64,000 bases of DNA from the NCBI RefSeq assembly GCF_000420745.1, contig NZ_ATVN01000014.1, forward strand, positions 39,323 to 103,322, in the 5' to 3' direction. This stretch comes from Pseudorhodobacter ferrugineus DSM 5888. GTDB taxonomy: Bacteria; Pseudomonadota; Alphaproteobacteria; Rhodobacterales; Rhodobacteraceae. The position numbers and the translations under genes are program-made. This document shows positions 48,078 through 56,651 of the stretch, one piece after another (within the stretch, counting starts at the first letter, position 1; every line of letters starts with the position of its first letter). Under the pieces are notes generated by a model. It did no database searches, was not told the origin of the DNA, and saw only the letters and a list, made by a program, of their open reading frames with translations.

Positions 48078-50768
48078 CTATTTCTTTGGCGGCTCAAGGC
48101 GCAGCGGCAAGGTGACCCGAAACGCGGCCCCCCATTGCCCCGGCAAGTAAGAAATTGTGCCGCCTAAATTCGCCATAACCTCGCGGCAAATCGCAAGGCC
48201 AAGCCCTGCACCGCCGGCTTTGGTCTGGTCGGTCAATCGCGCAAATTTTTCAAATATCAACGCCTGTTGGCCTTTTGGAATGCCACTGCCATTGTCGATG
48301 AAATCCACGATCACACGCCCGCCCTTGCGCCGCACCGAAATACGCAGTTCGGGGTTGGCCGCATCGCAATATTTCCGCGCATTGGAAATGAGGTTGATAA
48401 ACACTTGCGTCAGCCGGTCGCTATCCGTGCGCAGGAAAATATCTTCGCTGGGCAAATCGCGGTGGATGACAAAGCTGCGCTCCGCCCGCGTATGGCTTGA
48501 TGATCGCAGCGCCCCGTCGATCATCTCGCGCAGGTTGCTTAATTCAAGGTTAAGCTGCACAGTCCCGTTTTCCAACACGCTCAGATCCAGCAAATCATCC
48601 AACAGCCGAGTTAGGCGTTTGGTCTCGTCATGGATCACCTTTCCATATTTCGTCACCATTTCCCCGGGCAAATCGTCCTCGGCCAGAATTTCCGAAAAAG
48701 CGCGGATCGACGTCATTGGCGTGCGCAACTCGTGGCTGATCTGGCTAAGGAACGCGTCTTTTTGCACCGAAAGCTGGGTCAGCTTGTCATTGGCATCGCG
48801 CAACTGACGGGCAGTGCGGGTCAACTCGTCTTGCTGCTCTTCCAGCTTGCTTGAATATTCCATGATCTGCGCGGCCTCGTTCGCCACCGCCATCAAATCC
48901 TCAACGGAAACAGTCGCACGGCCTGCGATCTGTGAAATCATCGCATGCGCAGTCGCCGCCCCCACGGCCCCCGCCAACCGCCGTTCCAACTGCTCCATAA
49001 ATCCGGCAGTCGGGTCGGGCAAATAGCCGCTTTTGCCTTGCGCCCGCGCTTGGCCTTCAAAAAACCCAAGCCCCTCGTCGTTGCCCAGAATGCGCTGCGC
49101 CATGATCAGCAAATCTTCGGCCCCCACCGCCCCATGTTCGGACCAACCGCGCGTATTGCCCGGTTCTGCATCAAACGCGTTCACAAAGGCCGCCGCTTGC
49201 ACGCGTTCCACAGGGTTCGGAAACGTCAGCAATGATCCGGTACAAAAGGCCACTGTATTCAAAGCCATAGACCAAAACAGCGCGTGGATCAGCGGGTCCA
49301 TACCCTCAACCCCAAACAGCGCCTGCGGGCGCAGCCATGCAATGCCCAGCGGCCCGTTTGCCATAACATTGGCCGACAGCACCGCATCGGCCCCAAAGGA
49401 CGGGAAAAACAGCGTATAGGCCCAAACCGCAAAGCCAAGGCACAGCCCCCAAATCGCGCCCGTCCGCGTGGCGCCGCGCCAAAAGATACCGCCCATCATC
49501 GCAGGCAAAATCTGCGCAACGCCCACAAAGGAAATCAGCCCAATCGCGGCAAGCGCCGCCGATCCGCCCGACCCCTGATAATACGCATAGCCCAATGCCA
49601 AGATCGCAACGATCGACAAGCGCCGTGACAGCAAAACCAACCGCCGCACATCCCCCGGCACCGCCCGTGCGGGGCGCAGCGACAACCAGAACGGCATGAC
49701 AATATGGTTTGACACCATCGTCGCCAGCGCAATCGACGCCACAATCACCATCGAGGTCGCGCTTGAGAACCCACCAAGAAACGCCAGCATCGCCAAACCG
49801 CCCTGCCCTTGGGACAACGGCAAAGTCAGCACGAACAAATCCGGATTGGCCCCTTCGGGCATCAATTCCAGCCCGACCACCGCAATTGGCACCACAAACA
49901 GGCTCATCATCAACACATACAGCGGGAATGCCCAGCTTGCGGTCGCCAGATGGCGCTCGTCGCTGTTTTCCACGACCAACACCTGAAACATCCGCGGCAG
50001 GCAAATCACCGCGGCCGCCGACAGAAAAATCAGTCCGGTCCAGCGTGACGGTTTCATATGCCATTCGGCCATGCTGCTGGCATCAATGCGCGCCAGAATA
50101 TCGCGCGGCCCGTCTGCAATACCCCAAACAACAAACACCCCAACCGCGACAAGCGCCAGCAGTTTCACCACCGCCTCTACCGCAATCGCCGTGACAACGC
50201 CGGTGTGCTGCTCGTTCGCATCCAGATTTCGGGTGCCGAACAAAATGGTAAAAAGGGCCAATCCGCCCGTCACCCAGACAGAGGTCACTTCGCCATCCGG
50301 TTTGGCCCAGCCATCAACCGTAGCACTGGCGAACACCCCAAATGACAGGGTAACCGATTGTAATTGCAGTGCGATATAGGGCGTTGCTGCCGTCACGCAC
50401 ATCACGGTCACAATCACGCCCAGCAGGTTCGATTTGCCGTAGCGACTGGAAATCAAATCCGCGATGGACGTGACACGGTGCTGTCGCCCGATCCGCACCA
50501 GCTTGCGCAGTACCCACCACCAGCCGACAAACACAATCGTCGGGCCTAGATAAATGGTCAGATATTCCAGCCCCGACCGCGCGGCATAGCCCACGGCCCC
50601 ATAAAACGTCCAAGCCGTACAATAAACCGACAAAGACAAGGTGTACACCAAGGGCGACCGCAACCAACCCGCCGCCCCTTGGGCCGCGCGCCGTTCCACG
50701 AAAAACGCCACGCCAAACAGGAAAATCACATAGGACAGTGACGCCAGAACCAGCAGGTTAAACGGCAT
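48078..50768 (-). CDS. SLC5-type transporter-histidine kinase (CrbS/CbrA-like)
   Basis: The 896-residue sensor has a 12-13 helix sodium:solute symporter-like N-terminal half (to about 560), a linker (about 560-630), a coiled coil (KLEEQQDELTRTARQLRDAN) and a histidine kinase: phospho-acceptor His679 in SQISHELRTPM, N-box NLISNARKY, G1 DNGSGI and G2 GGAGLGLAI. No receiver domain is attached. In relatives (CrbS, CbrA) such fusions sense acetate or amino acids. The start at 50768 is supported by the first helix MPFNLLVLASLSYV. It sits 1 nt from a small membrane gene and near a receiver protein; the three appear to be one operon. Confidence 0.93.
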   Translation of the reverse strand: MPFNLLVLASLSYVIFLFGVAFFVERRAAQGAAGWLRSPLVYTLSLSVYCTAWTFYGAVGYAARSGLEYLTIYLGPTIVFVGWWWVLRKLVRIGRQHRVTSIADLISSRYGKSNLLGVIVTVMCVTAATPYIALQLQSVTLSFGVFASATVDGWAKPDGEVTSVWVTGGLALFTILFGTRNLDANEQHTGVVTAIAVEAVVKLLALVAVGVFVVWGIADGPRDILARIDASSMAEWHMKPSRWTGLIFLSAAAVICLPRMFQVLVVENSDERHLATASWAFPLYVLMMSLFVVPIAVVGLELMPEGANPDLFVLTLPLSQGQGGLAMLAFLGGFSSATSMVIVASIALATMVSNHIVMPFWLSLRPARAVPGDVRRLVLLSRRLSIVAILALGYAYYQGSGGSAALAAIGLISFVGVAQILPAMMGGIFWRGATRTGAIWGLCLGFAVWAYTLFFPSFGADAVLSANVMANGPLGIAWLRPQALFGVEGMDPLIHALFWSMALNTVAFCTGSLLTFPNPVERVQAAAFVNAFDAEPGNTRGWSEHGAVGAEDLLIMAQRILGNDEGLGFFEGQARAQGKSGYLPDPTAGFMEQLERRLAGAVGAATAHAMISQIAGRATVSVEDLMAVANEAAQIMEYSSKLEEQQDELTRTARQLRDANDKLTQLSVQKDAFLSQISHELRTPMTSIRAFSEILAEDDLPGEMVTKYGKVIHDETKRLTRLLDDLLDLSVLENGTVQLNLELSNLREMIDGALRSSSHTRAERSFVIHRDLPSEDIFLRTDSDRLTQVFINLISNARKYCDAANPELRISVRRKGGRVIVDFIDNGSGIPKGQQALIFEKFARLTDQTKAGGAGLGLAICREVMANLGGTISYLPGQWGAAFRVTLPLRLEPPKK

Positions 50769-50769
50769 C

Positions 50770-51039
50770 TTACGATTTGTCCTTGGGCAAAACAGGTGGG
50801 GCTGTGTCCGCCTCGATCGACAGACGGCGCGCCAGCAAAGCCGCCGCAACGATCAGGACCAGCCAGACCGTAAACAAATAAATCGCATCGCGCCCTGTAT
50901 AGCGCAAATCCCCCGTTTCTTCGCCCCACAACATCGGCAAAATGATCAAAAAGCTGGCCAGAATGGGTAACAACCGCGCAGCATCGCGCAAACGGCGTTG
51001 CCGATAGCTGTGCGCCGCAAGGAACATAGGCCGTTTCAT
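50770..51039 (-). CDS. Small two-helix membrane protein
   Basis: An 89-residue protein with two hydrophobic segments (about 23-40 LLPILASFLIILPMLWG and 52-70 AIYLFTVWLVLIVAAALLA) and a basic N terminus. It is between the receiver gene (4-nt overlap) and the symporter-kinase (1-nt gap), so it is co-expressed and may be an accessory subunit, as small membrane proteins are for acetate permeases. That is inference. Confidence 0.8.
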   Translation of the reverse strand: MKRPMFLAAHSYRQRRLRDAARLLPILASFLIILPMLWGEETGDLRYTGRDAIYLFTVWLVLIVAAALLARRLSIEADTAPPVLPKDKS

Positions 51040-51434
51040 GTGCCCTGTGTCCCGTCTTGGCCAATCTGATCCGCACCAAGCAACCGGACCGCCGCCACAA
51101 TTTCGGCATTGGAAAACGGTTTGGCCATAAACATATTCGCCCCAGCACGCTCGGCCATCTCACGGTCGCGCCCTTGGCCCTTGGCAGTCAGCATCAACAC
51201 CGGCAAATCGGTGAAATCGGGCATCCCGCGCAGCTGGGCAAGGATGTCATGCCCGCTTTGCCCCGGCAGCATCACATCCAGAATCAACACATCTGGCCGC
51301 AAGCTTTGCACCTGCGCAACGGCTTCCAGCCCACTTCCATATGTGCTGACCCGCCAACCGTCACGGCTCAGGATAAAGCGTATCGCCTCGGCAATATTCG
51401 GTTCGTCTTCGATCAGCAGCACATGCTGGCCCAT
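51036..51434 (-). CDS. Stand-alone receiver-domain response regulator
   Basis: A 132-residue single REC domain: acidic Asp10/Glu11, phospho-acceptor Asp53 in VLILDVMLPG, Thr83, Lys105 in MAKPF. There is no output domain. The ATG at 51434 follows GGGAG. It is upstream of the small membrane protein and the SLC5-type kinase on the same strand, so it is the probable phosphorylation partner; the signal must then pass through protein-protein contact or a phosphorelay. Confidence 0.92.
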   Translation of the reverse strand: MGQHVLLIEDEPNIAEAIRFILSRDGWRVSTYGSGLEAVAQVQSLRPDVLILDVMLPGQSGHDILAQLRGMPDFTDLPVLMLTAKGQGRDREMAERAGANMFMAKPFSNAEIVAAVRLLGADQIGQDGTQGT

Positions 51435-51511
51435 ATATTGCTCCCGACCTTCCGCTGACCCCATGTCCATCCTTTGACTATTGCGGGTTCCGACCTGCCT
51501 GTCAAAACCGT

Positions 51512-52810
51512 TTACAAAACTTCGGCAATGATCGACGGCTCGCGCCGCGCCACACAGGCCCCACGCGCGCAAATCCGGCATGAACTGCCGACCGGAACAA
51601 AGGCTTCGCCGATACCCACAACCGGATAATGCGCAATCAACATCGCTGCATGCCGCACCTCGGGCCCCGCGAATCCCTGGGGATAGGACACATCACAAAA
51701 CGCCCGCGTCTGGAAATGCTGCCGCGTCAGCCCCGGCATTTCCACCACGGCGGCAACTGGTTGCGATGGCCGCGACAGCGCCGAATACAAGGGCCACAAC
51801 GGGCAGGCCGCCCCGTGTCGTGGCAGCGCGAATCCCTCAATCGGCCTACGCAGGGTCAAGGCCCCCGCCCCGTCACAAATCACCAAACCCATCGTCGCGC
51901 CTTTGCGAAACGCAAGCCTGCGAAACACCCGCAGCGCATCGCAGCCAAAGGCCCGTGCCAGTTGCAGCGGGTCACCTTTCGGGTCCTTGGCCAAAGCCGC
52001 CTCAAACGCCGCCAGTGGCAGCGCTTTGGCGTCCTCGGCCGCTTGGCGCACCCAGTCGCGCGCCAAAGACCGCGCCGCAGCCGATGCTATCCCCGCCACC
52101 TCGCCCGCCAGCGCCTCGGGGCCACCGCCGCCTGCCTCTAACGCGTCAAAATGCCAATCATGCGCTGCAAGCCAAACCTCCAACTCTTCTTGCGGGGCCG
52201 CAGCGCCTGTGTCCTCTGCTTGGTCGGACCCATCGAGATAGGCCACAAGTGCCTCGGCCCCTACTGCCAACCGCTCGCTGTCTACGTGCAAATTGCCATG
52301 AAACAGCGCGCGCCATTCCGGCTCGATATCTTCAGTCTCGGCCAAAATCGCTGCCGTGGACCTTACCGAACTTACTGCCGATAATACCTCATGCAGTGCC
52401 AGCGACAAATGCGGGTCATGGCTGATCCGGTCATTCAACGCAGCCACCATCCGTTCCAAGTGCCCGATGCGGCGGTATTGTTCGGCCAACAACTCGGCCC
52501 AACCCGGAAAGCGGCCCAGAAATTCATCCAGCTTGTCCACTTCGGCCTCCGTGCCAACGCCGATCATCGCGGCCGCCCGCATATCCTGCGCTGCCCCTCC
52601 GACCGCCCCTTCGGCCAGAACCACCGCATCAATGCCCAAAGCCGCGGCGAGTTTCGCCAGCACGGCATCCCCAATCCGCCGCCGATTATGCTCGATAAGA
52701 TTTAAATAGGATGCCGAGATTCCCACAGCCCGCGCAAGATCGGCCTGTGCAATCCCCGCAGCCAAACGCCTTTCGCGTACCCGACTGCCTGTCAAACCTG
52801 TAAGCGCCAT
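51512..52810 (-). CDS. XRE-type short-chain fatty acyl regulator (ScfR family)
   Basis: A 432-residue regulator with an N-terminal Cro/XRE helix-turn-helix (about 8-63: VRERRLAAGIAQADLARAVG, ASYLNLIEHNRRRIG) and the large C-terminal DUF2083-type domain of RamB/PrpC-region regulators, ending in a Cys cluster (CRICARGAC) that may bind metal or Fe-S. Relatives control acetate, propionate and glyoxylate genes according to acyl-CoA. Repeated TTTACA half-sites directly upstream (52812-52874) suggest autoregulation. It lies next to the symporter-kinase cassette, which suggests a shared fatty-acid signal. Confidence 0.9.
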   Translation of the reverse strand: MALTGLTGSRVRERRLAAGIAQADLARAVGISASYLNLIEHNRRRIGDAVLAKLAAALGIDAVVLAEGAVGGAAQDMRAAAMIGVGTEAEVDKLDEFLGRFPGWAELLAEQYRRIGHLERMVAALNDRISHDPHLSLALHEVLSAVSSVRSTAAILAETEDIEPEWRALFHGNLHVDSERLAVGAEALVAYLDGSDQAEDTGAAAPQEELEVWLAAHDWHFDALEAGGGGPEALAGEVAGIASAAARSLARDWVRQAAEDAKALPLAAFEAALAKDPKGDPLQLARAFGCDALRVFRRLAFRKGATMGLVICDGAGALTLRRPIEGFALPRHGAACPLWPLYSALSRPSQPVAAVVEMPGLTRQHFQTRAFCDVSYPQGFAGPEVRHAAMLIAHYPVVGIGEAFVPVGSSCRICARGACVARREPSIIAEVL

Positions 52811-52811
52811 G

Positions 52812-52874
52812 TGTAAATTCCTTCAATCACAATAAATTTACACCACCCGTGTCAATTTACAAAGCCTGTAAAAT
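52812..52874. promoter_or_regulatory. Array of TGTAAA/TTTACA half-sites at the scfR promoter
   Basis: TGTAAATT (52812-52819) faces AATTTACA (52835-52842). A second pair, AATTTACA (52854-52861) and TGTAAAAT (52867-52874), is separated by 5 nt. The first half-site begins next to the start codon and covers the ribosome-binding region. This fits a repressor-type self-control site of the ScfR protein. Confidence 0.65.
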
Positions 52875-52953
52875 CACCAACGCCAGCCTGCGCAACAATA
52901 AAAGGGGCGCGCCGACCCAACGGCACGCCCCCATTTCAGTCGTGGCAAACGCC

Positions 52954-53937
52954 TTAGTTCAGCGCCTTGTCCGTGATCGCCGTCGTATAGGCCCCTTCTG
53001 GTGCCTTGGAAATCACCGGGTCCGACCCGCCACCCAGCAAAGTCGCCACCGTGCGGTCATAATCGGCCATGTCCAGCGCGCCATTCGACCCTGCGGTCAG
53101 CTTGGCCACTTCGGCCATCATCCGCTTTTGGTGGCTTTCGGTTTGCGCGCCCGTCTCGTCATTCTCCAAAACCATCATCGCGGCCTCGTCCGAATTTTCC
53201 TCGGCGTATTTCCAACCCTTCATCGAGGCCCGCACAAAGCGCACCATCTTATCCTCAAACGAAGGATCGGCCAGATTGGCCTCCAGCACATAAAGCCCGT
53301 CTTCCAGCGTCGCCACGCCTTGATCCTCATACTTGAAGGTCACCAGATCATCGGCAGCAATCCCCGCATCAATCACCTGCCAATATTCATTATAGGTCAT
53401 GGTCGAAATGCAGGCGGCTTGCTTTTGCAACAACGGATCGACGTTAAAGCCTTGCTTTAACACCTCAACCCCGTCCGCGCCGCCTGTGGTCGGGATGCCC
53501 AATGTGCTCATCCAGCTCAGGAACGGGTATTCATTACCAAAGAACCAAACGCCCAGCGTCTTGCCCTTGAAATCGTCGGGCGACGTGATGCCGGTTTCTT
53601 TCAAACAGGTCAGCATCATACCGCTCGATTTGAACGGCTGCGCGATGTTGACCACAGGCGCGCCTTGCTCGCGTGCAGCCAGCGCCGATGGCATCCAGTC
53701 GACCATCACATCCGCGCCGCCGCCCATCAACACCTGCACAGGGGCCACATCGGGGCCACCCGGTTTAATCGTGACGTTCAGGCCTTCTTCCTCATAAAAC
53801 CCTTTTTCCAGCGCCACGTAATAGCCGCCAAACTGCGCCTGCGTGACCCATTTCAACTGCAATGTCACATCATCCGCCGCCCATGCCGCGCTGCTCATCA
53901 GCGTTGCCGCAATCGTACCCGCAAAGATTTTCTTCAT
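52954..53937 (-). CDS. ABC transporter substrate-binding protein (NMT1/THI5-like)
   Basis: A 327-residue periplasmic protein: signal peptide MKKIFAGTIAATLMSSAAWA, then LQLKWVTQAQFGGYYVALEKG, the NMT1/SsuA-type fold start that binds pyrimidine-like and other small ligands. With the neighbouring dihydropyrimidinase and carbamoylase it is most simply the binding protein for a pyrimidine or its reduced form. Last gene of the leftward cassette. Confidence 0.9.
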   Translation of the reverse strand: MKKIFAGTIAATLMSSAAWAADDVTLQLKWVTQAQFGGYYVALEKGFYEEEGLNVTIKPGGPDVAPVQVLMGGGADVMVDWMPSALAAREQGAPVVNIAQPFKSSGMMLTCLKETGITSPDDFKGKTLGVWFFGNEYPFLSWMSTLGIPTTGGADGVEVLKQGFNVDPLLQKQAACISTMTYNEYWQVIDAGIAADDLVTFKYEDQGVATLEDGLYVLEANLADPSFEDKMVRFVRASMKGWKYAEENSDEAAMMVLENDETGAQTESHQKRMMAEVAKLTAGSNGALDMADYDRTVATLLGGGSDPVISKAPEGAYTTAITDKALN

Positions 53938-53960
53938 AGTACTCTCCCGTGTTGGGCCGA

Positions 53961-54902
53961 TTATCGGCCTCTCTGTGAAGGGTGCCAAAATGTCACCCGT
54001 TTTTCTATCAAAGCCACGACACCGTAAAACGCCGATCCCGCCATCGCCGCCACCGCAATCTCGGCCCAAACCATATCAAGCCCAAGCCGCCCGACCTCGG
54101 TGCTGATGCGAAACCCCATGCCCTGCGTCGGGCTGCCGAAAAATTCGGCAACAATCGCGCCAATCATCGCCAAAGTGGTCGCAATCTTAAGCCCGTTAAA
54201 CATGAATGGCATCGCCGCAGGCAGACGCAGCTTGAACAACCCTTGCCAGTAACTCGCCGAATAGGTCGCCATTAGATCACGTTGCATCACATCCGTGGCG
54301 CGCAAGCCCGCAACCGTGTTCACCAGCACGGGGAAAAACACCATCACCACAACCACCGCCGCCTTGGATTGCCAGTCAAACCCGAACCACATCACCAAAA
54401 TCGGCGCGATGCCGACCACAGGCAAGGCCGCCACGAAATTACCCACCGGCAACAGCCCGCGCTGCAAAAACGGCGATCGGTCCACCACCACCGCTGTCAG
54501 CACCGCCGCCCCACAGCCCATCACAAAGCCCGACAGTGCACCTTTTACAAAGGTCTGCACAAAATCGCCCCACAGCACATCCAAACTGCTGCCAAACCGT
54601 GCGGCAATCGCCAAGGGCCCCGGCAAAATGACAGATGGCACGGCAAACAGCGTCACCGTCATTTCCCACAACACCAACAGCGTCAGCCCAAAAATCACCG
54701 GCACCAACCGCATCCGCCACGGCCCGCCCAACTGCGACAAGCCGTTATTCACCAACCACGCGCCCAGCCACACACCCAGCAGCACCGTCACGCGCCAATC
54801 CCATGCCAGAACCACCACGACCCCAGCGATCAGCGCAACCAACCCATCAAGGCCAAACAGCACCCCAGCCCCTTTGCGCGTTATCTTCGCTGACCGGCTC
54901 AT
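53961..54902 (-). CDS. ABC transporter permease
   Basis: A 313-residue membrane protein of the SsuC/TauC family with the coupling-loop block TYSASYWQGLFKLRLPAAMP. About seven helices; the N-terminal two are extra. ATG 54902 overlaps the stop of the upstream permease (ATGA). Partner of the permease 54899-55792 and ATPase 55823-56605. Confidence 0.9.
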   Translation of the reverse strand: MSRSAKITRKGAGVLFGLDGLVALIAGVVVVLAWDWRVTVLLGVWLGAWLVNNGLSQLGGPWRMRLVPVIFGLTLLVLWEMTVTLFAVPSVILPGPLAIAARFGSSLDVLWGDFVQTFVKGALSGFVMGCGAAVLTAVVVDRSPFLQRGLLPVGNFVAALPVVGIAPILVMWFGFDWQSKAAVVVVMVFFPVLVNTVAGLRATDVMQRDLMATYSASYWQGLFKLRLPAAMPFMFNGLKIATTLAMIGAIVAEFFGSPTQGMGFRISTEVGRLGLDMVWAEIAVAAMAGSAFYGVVALIEKRVTFWHPSQRGR

Positions 54903-55792
54903 GCGCCCATCCCCATCCGCGCCAACACCCGCGATTGAATGCTCCCCACCACGGCCACCAACCCCGCAGCCAACAGCGATGCCATCACCAAAGTCGCCCA
55001 AATCTGAATGGTCTGCCCGTAATAAGACCCCGCCAACAAGCGCGTGCCCAACCCGGCCCCGCCCAACGGCAGTTCTGCCACAATCGTGCCCACAAACGAC
55101 GCCGCCACCCCCACTTTCAGCGAAGCAAACAAATAGGGCATCGAGGCCGGCAAACGCAGGTTCCACAACCCCTGCGCTGCACTGGCATTATAGGTGCGCA
55201 GCAAATCCAACTGCATTCCGTCAGGGCTGCGCAACCCTTTCACCATGCCCACCACCACAGGGAAAAAGCTTAAATACGCCGCAATAATCGCCTTGGGGAT
55301 CAACCCCGCCACCCCGACCGAATTCAAAACCACAATGATCATCGGCGCAATCGCCACAATCGGAATGGTCTGGCTCGCAATCGCCCAAGGCATCACCGAT
55401 GCATCCATCGCGCGGTTGTGCACAATCCCAACGGCCAGCAAAATCCCAAAACCCGACCCGATGGCAAACCCCAGCATCGTGGCCGAAAACGTAACCCAAG
55501 CATGCAATACCAACCCACGGTTCGACAGGCTGCCCGACTGCACAATCCCGCGCCGCCCGCCAACCTCCTCACCCCATGTCAGCGCCCAAAACTCCGCCGC
55601 CACTTGGTGCGGCGCCGGCAACACAGGCCGCTCTTGCGCCATAGTTTTCGGCACAATCTGCGCCCAACCAATCGCCTCACCCGCACGGCCCGCCTGATCT
55701 CGCTCCCATTGCGCATTCATCAAAACCGCAGCGCCGTACCACAGCGCCAGAATACAGCCAACCACCACCAATACAGGCCCAAAGGACTTCAT
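54899..55792 (-). CDS. ABC transporter permease
   Basis: A 297-residue SsuC/TauC-type permease. One N-terminal helix, a periplasmic segment, then five to six helices, with the coupling loop TYNASAAQGLWNLRLPASMP. With the overlapping second permease it probably forms a heterodimeric pore for the pyrimidine importer. Confidence 0.9.
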   Translation of the reverse strand: MKSFGPVLVVVGCILALWYGAAVLMNAQWERDQAGRAGEAIGWAQIVPKTMAQERPVLPAPHQVAAEFWALTWGEEVGGRRGIVQSGSLSNRGLVLHAWVTFSATMLGFAIGSGFGILLAVGIVHNRAMDASVMPWAIASQTIPIVAIAPMIIVVLNSVGVAGLIPKAIIAAYLSFFPVVVGMVKGLRSPDGMQLDLLRTYNASAAQGLWNLRLPASMPYLFASLKVGVAASFVGTIVAELPLGGAGLGTRLLAGSYYGQTIQIWATLVMASLLAAGLVAVVGSIQSRVLARMGMGA

Positions 55793-55822
55793 GCCCCCAC
55801 CCCCGCACCCGGTTCCACAAAC

Positions 55823-56605
55823 TTAATCCTCATAAGAATGCCCCGCCCGCAAGCCATCCCTGACGCGATGCGCAATCTCAATAAATTCCGGCGTGTCGCG
55901 AATGTCCAATGGGCGCTCACGCGGCAAAGGGCTCTCGATCACTTCTGCAATCCGCCCCGGTCTCGGGCTCATCACCACAATCTTTGTGCTCAAATACACA
56001 GCCTCGGGAATCGAGTGTGTGACGAAACAAATCGTTTTCTCGGTCCGCGCCCAGAGCGCCAGCAACTGCTCGTTCAAATGGTCGCGCACGATCTCATCCA
56101 ACGCACCAAACGGCTCATCCATCAACAATATATCCGCGTCAAAGCTTAACGCCCGTGCAATGCTGGCCCGTTGCTGCATCCCGCCCGACAATTGCCACGG
56201 GAAACTGTTTTCAAACTTACTCAGCTCGACCAGCTCCAAAACCCGCGCAACACGCTCCGCCTGTTCGGCTTTGGAAAACCCCATAATCTCCAACGGCAAC
56301 CGAATATTCCCACCGATGGTTCGCCAAGGGTACAGACCCGCCGCCTGAAATACATAGCCATAAGCCCGCGCCTGCCGTGCGGCTTCCGCGCTCATCCCAT
56401 TTACGGTCAAACTGCCCTCGGTCGGAGTCTCCAACGCCGCCATACAGCGCAAAAACGTGGTCTTGCCGCAGCCCGACGGCCCGATGAAGGATACGAAGTC
56501 CCCCTTCTCAATCACCAAATCCACGCCTGAAAGCGCATGCACCGGCCCGCCATTGGTTTGGAATGTCAGGCCAACGCCTTTGGCCTCAATCACTGCTGCC
56601 GTCAT
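55823..56605 (-). CDS. ABC transporter ATPase
   Basis: A 260-residue nitrate/sulfonate-type ABC ATPase: Walker A GPSGCGKTTFLRC, signature LSGGMQQRASIARA, Walker B ILLMDEPFGALD, H-loop FVTHSIPEA. It powers the importer encoded downstream. Its start is 46 nt after the dihydropyrimidinase stop. Confidence 0.94.
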   Translation of the reverse strand: MTAAVIEAKGVGLTFQTNGGPVHALSGVDLVIEKGDFVSFIGPSGCGKTTFLRCMAALETPTEGSLTVNGMSAEAARQARAYGYVFQAAGLYPWRTIGGNIRLPLEIMGFSKAEQAERVARVLELVELSKFENSFPWQLSGGMQQRASIARALSFDADILLMDEPFGALDEIVRDHLNEQLLALWARTEKTICFVTHSIPEAVYLSTKIVVMSPRPGRIAEVIESPLPRERPLDIRDTPEFIEIAHRVRDGLRAGHSYED

Positions 56606-56651
56606 AAATCGCCCATATCCCTAAAACTTCGTCCCAAACCCACGCGTGCCA

